64,000 nucleotides of DNA from Enoplolaimus lenunculus (GCA_030248215.1 JASANG010001770.1:62001-126000), one strand, 5' to 3'. Shown: positions 25,001 to 35,764, counted from the stretch's first letter. The notes: a model not told the origin generated them from the letters alone. Made by a program: numbers and translations.

Positions 25001-27157
25001 ATGACTGAAATCTTGTTTGGCCAGTCCATGATGCTTTGTATCAAAAGCTTGAGCGATAATGCAAGGTTACACTTGATGTACTTTCAAAACTTAAGTACGC
25101 TTTAGAGTTTCGAACTCAACTATATTTGGTCCTGTGGTCGCATAATATGAGCTACAATTAAAGGATAATTGACATTTATGGACTCTAATCTCGGGTTAGC
25201 GACTCTATCCACTTACGGACTCTTATTAGGCATACGCACTCCTATTGATTGGGAATCAAACTTAGGACCCTCCTTTATTACCCCTCTTATTCGGGTCACT
25301 TCAGTACTAGAAGTTGTAATGGTTCAGCATAATTGGACATACGAACGGGCAGTCAGATTTAGGCTTAACGTTGGGGCTGTGTTTGAAATTGCGTTAATCA
25401 ATTAGATTTATTTTGTTTGGTTTCAGTCTTAAAGGTGCGCCTGGCCCTCGTGGCGATCCAGGCTCTCGCGGTGTTCCAGGTCAACGCGGTGGACGTGGTC
25501 CGCCCGGCGATTCTGGGCCTGTTGGTGGCCCTGGTCAAAATGGTGCTGTTGGAAACCCGGTATGAGCTATCTAAGATATTTTTGTTCTTGGTACCCATTA
25601 AGGTTAAAAATTTAAATATTTGACAAATTATGATCATTTGCTGTGGGTAGAGCGATTGGGAACGCGGCGTTGACTGGTTCGTAGACCGCAAACTCTGTGA
25701 ATATTAACGCTAAAATATATCTCAGAATCTTTTACGTTAGCACTATCTGAAAACATATAGCAGCTTTCGGTTTTAAAGTTGTCCTGGTGTACACTTTGAT
25801 CTTTCTGACGCTTTTTGAACTGTTTAGATGCAGTATGATGTCGTAAAAGGTTTTAACACCAGTGACAAGGCAAATATAAAATCTTGCTGAATCTAAGGGG
25901 TCAAAATTTCTGACTTCGAAATTACTTTAGCGTTTCAATTTTTACCATTTAGGGAAGTCCTGGCAAACTGCTTCGAATGCTAGCCCCAGACGGTCCAGCA
26001 GGCCCGCAAGGAGCGCAAGGGCCGCGAGGTAAACGTGGTCCTCGCGGTAGAGATGGAAGTCCTGGACGATTCGGATCCTTGGGTAGCGCTGGCAATAGAG
26101 GTTAGTTTTAATTTTGTTTTGACCCATGTTAAGAATGAGGGCCAGCCAAGGCAACTGGGAGACTTGGGGCGCAGTGACTTAGACACTGACAGCTTACGCT
26201 TAGGGATGGCTTATGCTAAGCTTACGCCTAGGTATAGGTTTTAATTTATATTTAAGCTTACACTTAGTAGGCAAGACCCTATCTATACACTGCAAAAATG
26301 GTGAGTCAGATTGACTCTATCTGAAACACGCTTTTCCGGACTACACATACTGAGTCAAATTCGACTCCGCCAGAATCAAACTCGATTCACTAAGTAGAGT
26401 CAATTTGATTCACCATTTTTTGCAATGTAGTTAAACGTGGGTCAATGATTTATAACGAGTGATGTGTAATTTTAGTGTTTCTTTCTAATTCAGATTCGGA
26501 AATAAACTAGAAATTCTGGTATATGAACAGTTAATTTTGACTGTAGCTGGCATGTTAACGGTTGTATACAACAGGTGCAATCAATCCATTTTGTAGGGCC
26601 AATTTCTGATACAGATATGAAAAACTTAGTTTTTCTTTATTAAAAACGCTTAAAATGGTAGAAAAACAGGAAACATTAAAACGAACGACGCAAAACAATT
26701 TACATTGGCATGTAACCTAAAGGCTGATCGTTAAAGTCTTAACGCAAATGTGGGTGCAACAAGTTTATAAAAGCCATTATCCTTCTATGGGTTCAATGCA
26801 ATTTGCAGCGATAGCTGTTCTGGGCCCGAAACTACGCGGTGGGGGCGGAACGAGTAGGGATGTGGACCCCCCACACGGACACCTTCGCCACAACTTGTCG
26901 AATCTTTTTCAACTGCATTAATAATTGTAAGAGAAATTTTCGTCGCCACTTTTGTAAATTTTCTTGCTCCCTCAACTGAAAATTGCTGGGCGCGGTGTGG
27001 ACTGAGACTTGCTCTATTAAATGCTTTTAAATTTTTAGGTCAGTCTGGTCGGCGTGGAAATCCTGGCTACCCTGGTTCACCTGGCGAGGGTGGTCAACCC
27101 GGACCAGTAGGAAGTTGTAATCAGTGTCCTGCACCACGTACTGCTCCAGGATATTAA
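22032..27157 (+). CDS. Nematode cuticle collagen, six exons
   Basis: A structural collagen secreted by the hypodermis into the cuticle. Exons 22032-22229, 23577-23715, 24407-24602, 25427-25559, 25953-26100 and 27039-27157 join in phase to 310 residues plus TAA. Residues ~22-46 form one membrane or signal-anchor helix of the Col_cuticle_N type. RLKR at 89-92 is the expected subtilisin-type processing site. A CCTC cysteine group at 113-116 precedes the first Gly-X-Y block. Exon 3 carries a break with a second cysteine pair (EPCMVCPPG), and exons 4-6 hold further Gly-X-Y repeats. The end is GSCNQCPAPRTAPGY, typical of this family. The start is the first ATG, placed so that the N-terminal domain has its normal length. 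Most C. elegans cuticle collagen genes have one to three introns; five long ones, four of them carrying MITEs, are notable. The exact orthologue is not clear. Confidence 0.95.
22248..22443 (+). mobile_element. TTAGGC MITE, type B1, in collagen intron 1
   Basis: Termini GGCCTATGTTACTTTATGG and CCCATAAAAATAACATTGGCC are inverted. The interior has GGTTTCTGGTGGGCCTATAAA and several degenerate TTAGGC units. It begins only 18 bp past the exon 1 donor. Confidence 0.65.
23246..23453 (+). mobile_element. TTAGGC MITE, type B2, in collagen intron 1
   Basis: Starts GTTCATGTAAGGATCAGGGG and ends TTCCGTCCCTGTTCTTTACA. It has GGGACTAGAACAGAATAAGC, two groups of TTAGGC-like repeats and AAATAAGCTTATAATACTG. 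It is full length but diverged. Confidence 0.65.
23741..23935 (+). repeat. TTGTCGCC inverted-repeat element, copy 2
   Basis: Left end TGTCACGATAATTTGTCGCC, right end GCGACAAATTGTCGTAGATTC, inverted. The middle has GGGTTTAGGATTACGC-type hexamers. It is the reverse-complement relative of 3706-4062. It starts 26 bp after the donor of collagen exon 2. Confidence 0.5.
24003..24212 (-). mobile_element. TTAGGC MITE, type B2, minus orientation, collagen intron 2
   Basis: Reverse-complement B2 copy: GGCCAATGTAAAGAACATGGG at the left, ACGTCCCCCCGTGATCTTTAC at the right. It has CATATTCCTAAGCCTAAGCC, the complement of TTAGGC units, in two groups. Confidence 0.65.
24980..25316 (-). mobile_element. TACTGTAGTGACCC element, copy 3, collagen intron 3
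   Basis: Begins TACTGTAGCAACCCGACGG and ends CCTCTTATTCGGGTCACTTC. The interior is in reverse order relative to the 18608 copy (GAGCGATAATGC, GAACTCAACTATATTTGGTC, GGACTCTAATC...), so it is inserted in the other orientation. Confidence 0.6.
26288..26428. mobile_element. GAGTC MITE, short copy, collagen intron 5
   Basis: Ends CACTGCAAAAATGGTGAGTC and ATTCACCATTTTTTGCAATG are inverted. The right arm's CTCAGTTTGTGTAGTC block is deleted, which explains the 141-bp length. Confidence 0.65.
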
Positions 27158-27662
27158 TACAACAAACGCGATCGTTTGTCGATTTTACGAAAAAAAAACT
27201 TATTGTTTATTATTTGAAATGATTCGTTTCACTTAAATTGATTTTGCCAGATTATTATTTCTACTAAATATGTGGAGTATACCACATTTCAAAAAAATGA
27301 TATTTAGCAATTGTTTACTTTTCACTTTTCGTTTTTAAGATTTAACATCGGGATCGTAACCGAAAGGAGGTCAAGGGTTTAAGCTCCTCTGAGGAAATGT
27401 TGCCATACTAAAAAATTTACAACTTTGGTTGTAAGTTAACGAGAACCCTTGTAAACCCTCCCTTAAAATATTTTATGTCCCATGAAAGTAAGGTGCGCTG
27501 GCTACGGGCCTGCTTAACATGTTGCCTTAGGCATAGGTTTAGGCTTAGGCATACGTTTAAGCTTAGGCTTAGTCTACGGGGAGAGTTGTGGAAAGTATAT
27601 ATCAGTGAGAAACTTTAAAATTAATACCTCAACCAAGAGTACGAAAGTGTCTTGGTTTAACC

Positions 27663-27925
27663 TCTTCTCACATAGAGTTGACTATGGGCAACTCAGCGCA
27701 GTGCATTTACGTTAAATATATATCGCACAGTGTTTAACAATTGCACCTCGTATACATAGTACTACATTACCACAAGACGTGAGAGCCCCATCGGGCTCGA
27801 GCGTCAAGCTCCTATAGCTGAGTGGTGATGGTAAACGCCTTCAACTCCAGTCACTGGAGTTCGAATCCTAGCATAAAAGTAGGTCTCAGATGAAATAGAA
27901 AATATTCATGTGATCAAGGGTAAAA
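27663..27925 (+). mobile_element. tRNA-derived SINE, copy 1
   Basis: Carries a pol III internal promoter: an A-box-like TAGCTGAGTGG at 27815-27825 and a B-box GAGTTCGAATCC at 27857-27868. The spacing is close to that of a tRNA gene. The sequence does not close into a full cloverleaf because no 3' strand pairs with GCTCCTA, so it is not a working tRNA. Shared flanks on both sides (GCAACTCAGCGCAGTG before, GGTCTCAGATGAAATAGAAAAT after) repeat in the other two copies and define the element. Confidence 0.75.
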
Positions 27926-28125
27926 CAAGACCATACCGTTTTCCATGGAACAATTTGTAGGATTGTGCGTTTCACAAAGTTTCAAAGTCTATTCCCAATA
28001 CAGATTGTATTAAAAAGTGATCAGTCACTTTTAATCTGATAACTTTTCATTCTTTATTTCAATAAACAACACTGCAATGATGTAAAAAGTTTTAAACTGA
28101 CCCAACTATTTAAAAAACATGCATA

Positions 28126-28334
28126 CACTGCAAAATATGGTGAGTCAAACTGATTCTCTCCGAAATAGCCTCTACGGGACTACACAAACTGAGTGAATTC
28201 GACTCCGCCAGAGTCAAATTTGATTCACTGAGTCGCACGGTTGACTCTGGCGAAGTCGAATTTGGCTCAGTTTGCGTAGACCTATATAGTCAATTTCTGA
28301 TAGAGTCAATTTGATTCACCATTTTTTGCGGTGT
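28126..28334. mobile_element. GAGTC MITE
   Basis: CACTGCAAAATATGGTGAGTC at the left and GATTCACCATTTTTTGCGGTG at the right, with CTCTACGGGACTACACAAAC in the left arm. It is basic form without unit expansion. Confidence 0.7.
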
Positions 28335-28480
28335 AGGTACTCTGGTACTTTGAGCGTTTTTGCAAAGTGGAAAACTATTCAGAACCAGTATAAGCCGTCG
28401 TATAAAACTATTATGGCCAGAAAAACTTTAAACACCCTCTAGCACTTATTACCTGGTAATCAAGAATGTAAAACATATTG

Positions 28481-28807
28481 GTTGGGTTTCTTAAACTGTA
28501 CTTCAGTATTACTTCATACTTATAAGTACGTGCTAAGCAATAAATTAACCAATTCGTAGCGTTTAAAAGCGTACTTAAGTTTAGTAAATACTCAGGTAAT
28601 TCACTGACTAAATTTGATATATTACAGCTTAACAGTTCAGGAATATGTCTAAATACAAAACTACATCTTTCTTGTTATGATAGTGGTGCATCATATTTGA
28701 GTTTACTTGTTTTTACTCAAAAAGTTAAATTTCTTTCTGTTAGCGACGTAATTACTTAAGTATAACTTAAGTTAACAGTTGTTAAGTGAGATTTCAGAAA
28801 CCCAGCC
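28481..28807. mobile_element. GCTGGGTTTC foldback element, copy 2
   Basis: Opens GGTTGGGTTTCTTAAAC and closes TTTCAGAAACCCAGCC. Inverted ACTTAAG/AGTACTT motifs fill the arms, as in the copy at 9006-9370. Confidence 0.6.
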
Positions 28808-29580
28808 ATTGTATATTATCGCCAGGTGCATTTGCTAAAATTTACATGCCTTCATAGTTAAGCATAGATGTTTATGAAAACTTAATAGATTGACATGTAA
28901 ACCCATTCTTGTCATTGGGCATTTCATATCCTGTGGCCGAAAATTTTGAATTTTTTTCTATGATAGCTAGAAGTTTTGACAACTTAAATTGGTCCTTACT
29001 GATTGATTTTAAATATCACAATTAAATCAACAATACCTTCTTGACCACCGAGTGAAATCCAATGATAAATATTGAACCGGACCGTTTGTAATCTGTTTCT
29101 GTATTTACAATTTCGGCCTAAGTTAACATTTTTCAATAATAGCTAGTACCTTTGCCAACTTTGATCCGCCATAACTCATTCATTTTGAAGGACGCAGTCA
29201 GGGAGATTTAGGCGTCAAATCCATGTTTGGATTTTTGTACACGGGTTTTTAAGACCCGGTTTCAGAGCGCAACACAAGAATCCAGCGTAGAAATTGGTGT
29301 GGAACGTAATCCCTTTCCAAAATCCTTACTACGTCCATGGTTTGAACAACACAATTAAAATATGACACACCTTCTTAATGCCAGCGGGCCCTGCCGTGTT
29401 TACTTTCTGTTATCTGTTGCCAAATTGGTCTCTTGCTAAAGGAGTATTTCAGTATTGTTAATAGTAAAATTCATAAAACGCAATTTGACGGTTACTAAAT
29501 TTGACCTTTAAAAGTGGCGTTTCATTTTTAAAGTTTGCAAAATTTGTAATTTCAGCCAGTACCCACCTATTGTTGTTTTT

Positions 29581-29845
29581 AACCCTTTATCACATCAGTA
29601 TTTTTTATTTCATCAGAGACCTACTTTTATACTAGGATTCGAACTCCAGTGACTGGAGTGGGGGGCGTTTACCATCACCACTCAGTTATAGGAGCTTGAC
29701 GCTCGAGCCCGAGGGGGCTCTCACGTCTTGTGGTGATTTAGTACTATGTACACGTGTTGCAATTCTTAAAGACTGCGCGATATATACTAATTAACGTGCA
29801 TACACTGCGCTGAGATGCCCATAGTCAACTCTATGCGAGAAGGAG
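29581..29845 (-). mobile_element. tRNA-derived SINE, copy 2 (minus)
   Basis: Reverse-complement copy. On the minus strand it reads TAACTGAGTGGTGATGG for the A box and GGAGTTCGAATCCTAG for the B box, with the same flanks (GAGAGCCCCCTCGGGCTCGAG before, TAGGTCTCTGATGAAAT after). It includes the CATAGAGTTGACTATGGGCA 5' block also present in copy 1. Confidence 0.75.
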
Positions 29846-29972
29846 TAGCCGATGTGAAGTTATGCACTGCGTCTTAAAGATAATGCGAAAGAGGGATTAG
29901 ACATTCAATTAGCCATAGGCCTATGTTTAGGCGGAGGCTTGTTAAGCTTAAGTGTCTAAGCTACACTCAAAA

Positions 29973-30214
29973 TAATATTTCTGATATTTAAGAAAAAAAT
30001 TTCTTACATTTGAGAAATATGATTGGCAAGGTGCACTTGAATAGTATTTCTGCTATAAAACAGAAATGTTTTCAAAAAACGTTTTGAAATAAAGTCTGAC
30101 AATAAACGTTTTCCAGTTATTTTTAGAAAAATTGTCTTAAATATCAGCAAAATTTTTCAGATTTGCCACAGAAAACACTTTTCTGAATAAATTCAGAAAT
30201 ACTTTTTTGTGTGT
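29973..30214. mobile_element. ACACTCAAAATAATATTTCTGA foldback MITE
   Basis: Left end ACACTCAAAATAATATTTC and right end GAAATACTTTTTTGTGTGT are inverted. Inner arms repeat ATTTCTGATATTTAAG against CTTAAATATCAGCAAA. Only one copy is in the window. Confidence 0.5.
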
Positions 30215-30566
30215 AAAAGTTTACTGGTCACTAGCCCCCGTCAGAAATTTTTATGCGTTAAAATGGTAATGTACCGACCTCACAATTTTTCCACTCAGAA
30301 AATTTTTTGTAAAACACACAATTTTTCCCGCATAATTTTTTTTGTGATAAAATGGCATACCAAACCATTTTTCGCGCTCAGAATATTTTTGGTGATAAAA
30401 CGATACGGTCGCTACCTTGCAATTTTTGCGTTTCATAATGTTTGGTTAGTCAGCCCACTTTCATCATCAAAAATTTTTGGATCCGCCTCTGTTACTGGTG
30501 AACATGGCCCTGCCAAGCCACCTTATACGTACTGATTCGATAAAAGTAGTCTCTGTATAAAAAGTT

Positions 30567-30747
30567 GGGCCCATGTCCGGAGAGGCTGTATAATAGAGTC
30601 GGTTTAAGCTTTAGACTAATGTTTTTGCTTAGGTTTAGGCTTAGGCTTAGGCTTAGGCTTAGGCTCATCCTTACATTTAGGCTTAGGCTTAGGCTTAGGC
30701 TTAGGAATATGCTTATACTACTGTTCCCGCCGTATTCTATACATGGA
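30567..30747 (+). mobile_element. TTAGGC MITE, type B2, richest in telomere repeats
   Basis: Between the B2 ends (GGGCCCATGTCCGGAGAGGC and GCCGTATTCTATACATGG) lie two blocks of four perfect tandem TTAGGC units each, near 30629-30662 and 30677-30706, separated by TCATCCTTACAT. The block is followed by GAATATGCTTATACTACTG as in other copies. Confidence 0.75.
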
Positions 30748-31046
30748 TCAAAAGTTGTATCACCACTAAACAGCATTTTGTGTCATGCCAGCCGTCCAGC
30801 TTCATTGGAATACCATTACCAGAATATTGACTTTACTTAAAATGTGATTATACTTAACATTTGTCTTGTCTAAAAAACTCTTATATTTATTTGCGTTTTT
30901 TAGTTTTATTTTGATTCAGTTATGTTTTTGGTTTTATACGTTTGTTTCTTTTATCATTAGTGGTATTATTCAGAGATTTACAACAGAGGTTATTGAGACC
31001 GGCGTACGTCGGCAATGTAAAATTACCGAAATACTTAACCCTTGCC

Positions 31047-31288
31047 TGTAGGCAACTCAGCGCAGTGTATATACGTTAAATAGTATATATCGCAGCGTGT
31101 TTAACAATTACAACACGTATACATAGTACTAAATCACCACAAGATGTGAGAGCCCCCTCGGGCTCGAGCGTCAAGCTCCTATAGCTGAGTGGTGATGGTA
31201 TACGCCTCTCACTCCAGTCACTGGAGTCCGAATCCTAGTAGAAAAATAGGTCTCAGGGGAAATAGAAAATATTCATGTGAGAAAGGGT
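31047..31288 (+). mobile_element. tRNA-derived SINE, copy 3, 5' truncated
   Basis: Same order as copy 1: GGCAACTCAGCGCAGTG, GTATACATAGTACTAAATCA, GGGCTCGAGCGTCAAGCTCC, A-box TAGCTGAGTGG, B-box region GGAGTCCGAATCCTAG, then TAGGTCTCAGGGGAAATAG. It starts inside the 5' block found in copies 1 and 2. Confidence 0.75.
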
Positions 31289-32448
31289 TAATAGCCTTAA
31301 GGTTCCGGGGTGAAGAAGTAACTCTAGATCACATAGTTCAAGAAGGGCCAGTCCTAACGCAAACGAGGTATGATTTCAGTTTTAGTGTCAATATTAGAAG
31401 GCAAACCTTTTATTATGAGAGTATATCGTATACTGGTGGTTAATTAATACAATTGGTCAAAACTTGGAATAGTTCGTGACTCTTACACAAAGCGTATTAA
31501 ACCGAAATCTTTTGGCATCCGGTACCGAGCGATAGTTATTAATGAATTCATAAGGCAAAGTGTGCACCTGGTATGTTTTACACAATCAACTTAGTATTAC
31601 TGTAAAATGAAACAGTCCACAACACTACTGCTAAAACTAAAGCCAAACCATCAAAGTAAATTTTAGCCTAAGCGGTATGGGGGCAACGGCAGGAATCAGG
31701 TTAACAGGTCCACGCAGACAAAAAGTGACAGGCGCAATGTCAACCGCAAACGGGACAAACCGGTTGAACCAAAACTGCCGATGGTTAAAAATGCGTCCGT
31801 CTTCTGGCTCGCTTCGCTCGCGAGTTTTTGAGAATATTCGACCTTCCCGTGATTCTTTCAATGGCTTCACTCACTGCACAGATTTTATAAATAACCGCCA
31901 GGTTGCTAAATGTTAACAAATTTCCATATATTAGTTACCGCTTTAGGGGCGTGACATTATTTTTTGCCAGACGTCAAATTTGCTTTTATTCTGTACGTGT
32001 CGACAGATAGTGAGTGACTCAAAAATGAGAACAACACGGCAACTGTCTTAAAAATTATTTTCCACTATGCTTCAAGTTTAATTTGTTGTTGTTGTTGTCA
32101 TATTTGAAATGTTAACTGTCAAAGTTTTGGACAAGTTTTAAACTTATTTTTGCACGTTTTTACGTTGTTTTTCAACGCCACAATTCCTGTTTTAAAATAC
32201 AAAAAGTACGATTTTTTCGGCTACATGTTAACTGTAAATAACTTCTAAATTTAGCGACGTTGACAGCTGTCGGTAAATGATAATGGTTCTTGCAAGAAAG
32301 TTCAGGTCGATTAGAAAAATTTCGACCCCGCCGGAACTGATTTTAGGTTCAGTACAATGCACCGATTAATTATATATGCGCGTTCCCACCTATAAGTTTA
32401 AAATCATATTCTATACGATTTTAGATAAAAACGGGCTTGGAATCGAAC

Positions 32449-32637
32449 AAATTACATTAGGTGCCGTCCCGGTTTCTGGTGGGTCTGTAAAAGAGTAGGC
32501 TTTACATTCTAGGCTACATTTTTTGCTTAGCCTTATGCTTATGCTTAGGCTTAGACATACGCTTTTGCAACGAGGCTTAGGCTTAGGCTTAGAAATACGC
32601 TTAATCTACTGTTACGGCCCTAAAGGTAACAATGACC
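32449..32637 (+). mobile_element. TTAGGC MITE, type B1
   Basis: Has GGTTTCTGGTGGGTCTGTAA, TTTTTTGCTTAGCCTTATGC, CGCTTTTGCAACGAGGCTTAG and CGCTTAATCTACTGTTACGG in B1 order. The outer ends are eroded. Confidence 0.6.
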
Positions 32638-34514
32638 AACGATATCATGGGCTTCAAATAACAAAGAAGAAGTTTAAAATAAATTCACGTTTCTTGTACC
32701 GCGCTACGATTCGTCATATTCCCAAGTTTTAGACAAAGTTTGAAACATTTTCTAAATTTCAACGCTCAAACCATAGAAGACGTTTGGTCCCAGCCTTCGT
32801 ATATTAAATATTGACCCCTGCTGTGGTGCAATTTTCGGTATAAATTTCGGCTCTAAAATTTTCGTATTAATATAGCGCTCCTTCGGTGAGTTTGTTGCGT
32901 TAAAGTTTCAGAAGCACTGTTTGCCAAGATTTTTCAAAAACAAAACTTTAAAATTAATAATGGTTAGAATTTACGAATTATACTGTTAAAATTACCAAAT
33001 TCAACGTAATGTTTTTGTCACATTCATTTTGTTTGGACTTCCAGCTCCGGTAGCTTTTCCATACGCAGTTCCATCGTGATTAATGGTTAATAGGGTCTGT
33101 TGAACGAACACTCCCCGACGCTTTGTTTGGCTTAGCTTCCGCACCACTGAAATGTGAGGAGAAATTTATAGTTTGTTTAATGTATTCTGCATAAAGCGCA
33201 TATTAATACTAGCGGGGAAAGAAAAAGCAAGTAAAATTTTTAAAAATAGAAACATCGTTTACGACATTCTAAACTAGAACGGGGTCTATTCAACAATGGT
33301 TGCAATAGGGGTGCTTTTTTGAATTTTGATTCGGGAATTGCAAACACCGAAATTTTCTGCAATTTGAATTGAAGCGTCCCTGAAACAAGATGGGAGTTAC
33401 CGCAGCTAAGTTTTGGCACTAGGCGGTTTATATCCGTGAGCGCTAAAACGCAATCTAAAAAGTACATAGTATAAATTTAAAAATTTTTTAATAGAGACAT
33501 ACTAGAGTTTTTGTTGACTTATACGAGCCAAGTTGAAAGTTTTCTGGGGGGTGAAATCATTTCACCTGCTTCTTGAGGTCTCAGGTTTAAAAAGTCGTTT
33601 TTTAGTCACGAATTTACGATGACAGTTTTTTGAAAATGTTTTACCACACTTTGCGGCGGCAGACTCAATTTCTGATAGCTTCAGTCTCAAATCCAAAATT
33701 AATACATTAATACAGAAGTTTCTGATAATTGCCTAAATTAAACAGCTTATTGGTGTTTTTTTATAAAATTTTACCAATGTAGTCTTAAATCTGTCTTCAT
33801 AAAAAGAGTTGCTTCCGTAGCAAAACAAATTCATCTTAGTATTTTTTAAGTTTAAAATAAATGGTTGAAACATATACTGTACACCATCCTCTGTTATATT
33901 ATAGTGTTCATATGTGTAACCCGTCTCCTGACCCTTTTAGAGGCTGCTTGTTAAATGTAAACGGATCCAGACAGAGCTTTGCCAAAATTTAAAATTTAAC
34001 AAAATCATCATAACCTTTTTAACTTTTCTAAACAACACTCCTTGTGAAAATCACGTGAACCGTACAAACCATTGGGGCTACAATAATATTAACAACAAAC
34101 GCAGATGTATTTGGCAGTTTTATACATTTTGTTTATTGTTTTTGCGAATATTGGTACAAACAGACACCGATTGCTGGGTTCTGTACTACACAGATGGAGA
34201 ATTCGTTGTATTTTTATGTAGGAAAATGAATTTTTAGGGACCAAAATAGAATTAAAATACCACTGGTTTCAAAGGTGGTTTTGTAGGGTACACACAACTC
34301 TTGGTTTGGACTGCTTTTAGATGTAAATTTATATGCTCTGGACGCAAATTAGGTATGTCGCGGGGAACGTGAATGCCGAGACAAGGGACATAGAATCCGG
34401 GGAAACTTATTGGGCATTGACATGTGCCTGAAAGGCACACTGCCATATTCGCTGATTGGCAACGATTTGCAAAGACAATTGAACGTATGAGGCGGCTCAA
34501 AACTTAAAAACGAA

Positions 34515-34755
34515 GCCCGCCCCTTAAATTTAGTTAAGACCACTAGCGGTTTTAGAGCGGGTGGCTAAGGAGGGCGCACGTTTCTCCGTCAGAAACATTT
34601 CTCTGATAATGGTGATGTCCCTATTTTACAATTGCCCGTCCCTTAAATTTAGTTTTAAGACCACCAGAGGATCTAGAGCGGGCGGCGAAGAAGTACGCAC
34701 GATTCCGCGTCAGAAACTTTTTTGTGATAATGGTAAAATCCCTATTTTACAATTT
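34515..34755. repeat. Two tandem ~120-bp units
   Basis: The sequence from GCCCGCCCCTTAAATTTAG to CCCTATTTTACAATT at 34634 is repeated with about 80% identity to 34755. Both carry GAGCGGG...GGC and GTCAGAAAC...TGATAATGG. The latter motif also occurs three times in diverged form at 30238-30400. Confidence 0.65.
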
Positions 34756-35053
34756 TTTATTATAAAGTAAAAAGTGCGTTTCATAACTTTTGTTAGCACC
34801 GCTTCTCGGTCAGTAATTTCGGGATCCACCGGTTGTTAAAAGACGTTAAGTAAATGGGTTACGAAGCCTGTCAGTAAATTTTCACATGAAACCTACAAAT
34901 CTGTGATATTTTTAGACATCTGATATATTTGCGGCGTGTAAGCTTAGTATGCGTGGGACGTGTTGTTAATCTTAATTATATACTAATTAAAACAGTACAG
35001 TGATTTTCATTATAGCATTTTAGCACCAGTTTTAGCATTCATTAACGTCTTTG

Positions 35054-35252
35054 CACTGCAAAAAATGGTGAGTCAAATTAACTCTCTCCGAAATAGGCTT
35101 TTTCTGACTACACAAACTGAGTCAAAATTCGACTCAGACAGAGTCAAATTCAGTCGAAGATGACTCAGGCGGAGTCTAATTTTGACTCAGTTTGTGTAGT
35201 CAGGAAAAACCTATTTCGGAGAGAGTCAATTTGATCACCATTTTTTGCAGTG
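35054..35252. mobile_element. GAGTC MITE with altered arm
   Basis: CACTGCAAAAAATGGTGAGTC and GATCACCATTTTTTGCAGTG are the ends. The arms read GGCTTTTTCTGACTACACAA and the exact inverse TTGTGTAGTCAGGAAAAACC instead of the CTACGGGACTACACAA of other copies, a compensating change in both arms. Confidence 0.7.
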
Positions 35253-35667
35253 TGCATTTCTTGATGCAGAGGTATATATTTTTGCATTTTTTCGTATTTT
35301 CCGTTTTCGGGAAAAACACCTTTTTTTGGTCGATTCAATTTTTCCAGAAAAACCCAACCCATGTTGTATCAGACAAACACGGAACCATTTTAGGATGAGG
35401 AACAGTAGAATTACAAAATTGACAGTCTCTGAAGCCAAAACCTAAGCATACTCTCTGACGAGAAAATGTGACCTTCATACCCAAAAATGGAAACGAATAC
35501 CTTATTTATCTAAAAAAGCATTAGCATTTAATACATTACGCTATTAATATAGATGGCAAAACAAATATATTCTTTACTCCGTAGCCCTGAACTCGTTGCT
35601 GCACCCATGACGGCCTCGTTCAATCTCTATTACTAGGACTTTTCTTTATTTTGCCTATAATGTTATG

Positions 35668-35694
35668 TTTGTTTACTTATTTTTTGTTTTACAG
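35668..35694 (+). promoter_or_regulatory. Candidate 3' splice site in the acetyltransferase leader
   Basis: The pyrimidine-rich tract ending TTTTTGTTTTACAG lies 70 bp before the ATG of the acetyltransferase. It fits either a 5'UTR intron or a spliced-leader trans-splice acceptor, common in nematodes. Only the acceptor is seen; no donor was identified upstream, which leans slightly towards trans-splicing. Confidence 0.35.
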
Positions 35695-35764
35695 GTATTG
35701 AAATAGTATATAAAAATTTTAAATGTATTAAAATCACCTACGACAAAAATTCAACCGGCAAATA

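Larger units (their letters stand above)
27158..35764. other. Repeat-rich spacer between collagen and acetyltransferase
   Basis: No gene is firmly supported in 8.6 kb. It holds three tRNA-derived SINE copies, five other MITE-type elements, a 120-bp tandem pair and short telomere-like runs (27530-27575). The block 31660-31830 is richer in GC than its surroundings and open on both strands but matches nothing I know. A minus-strand frame at 34252-34500 has a cysteine pattern resembling an EB module and is treated under findings. Confidence 0.6.

Noticed and set aside
27811-27870. Functional tRNA gene
   Set aside because: A and B boxes are present but the acceptor stem cannot pair, and the same flanks recur in two further copies, so it is a SINE.
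30629-30706. True chromosome end or telomere fusion site
   Set aside because: Runs are only four units long, occur in many places and always sit between the same MITE ends.
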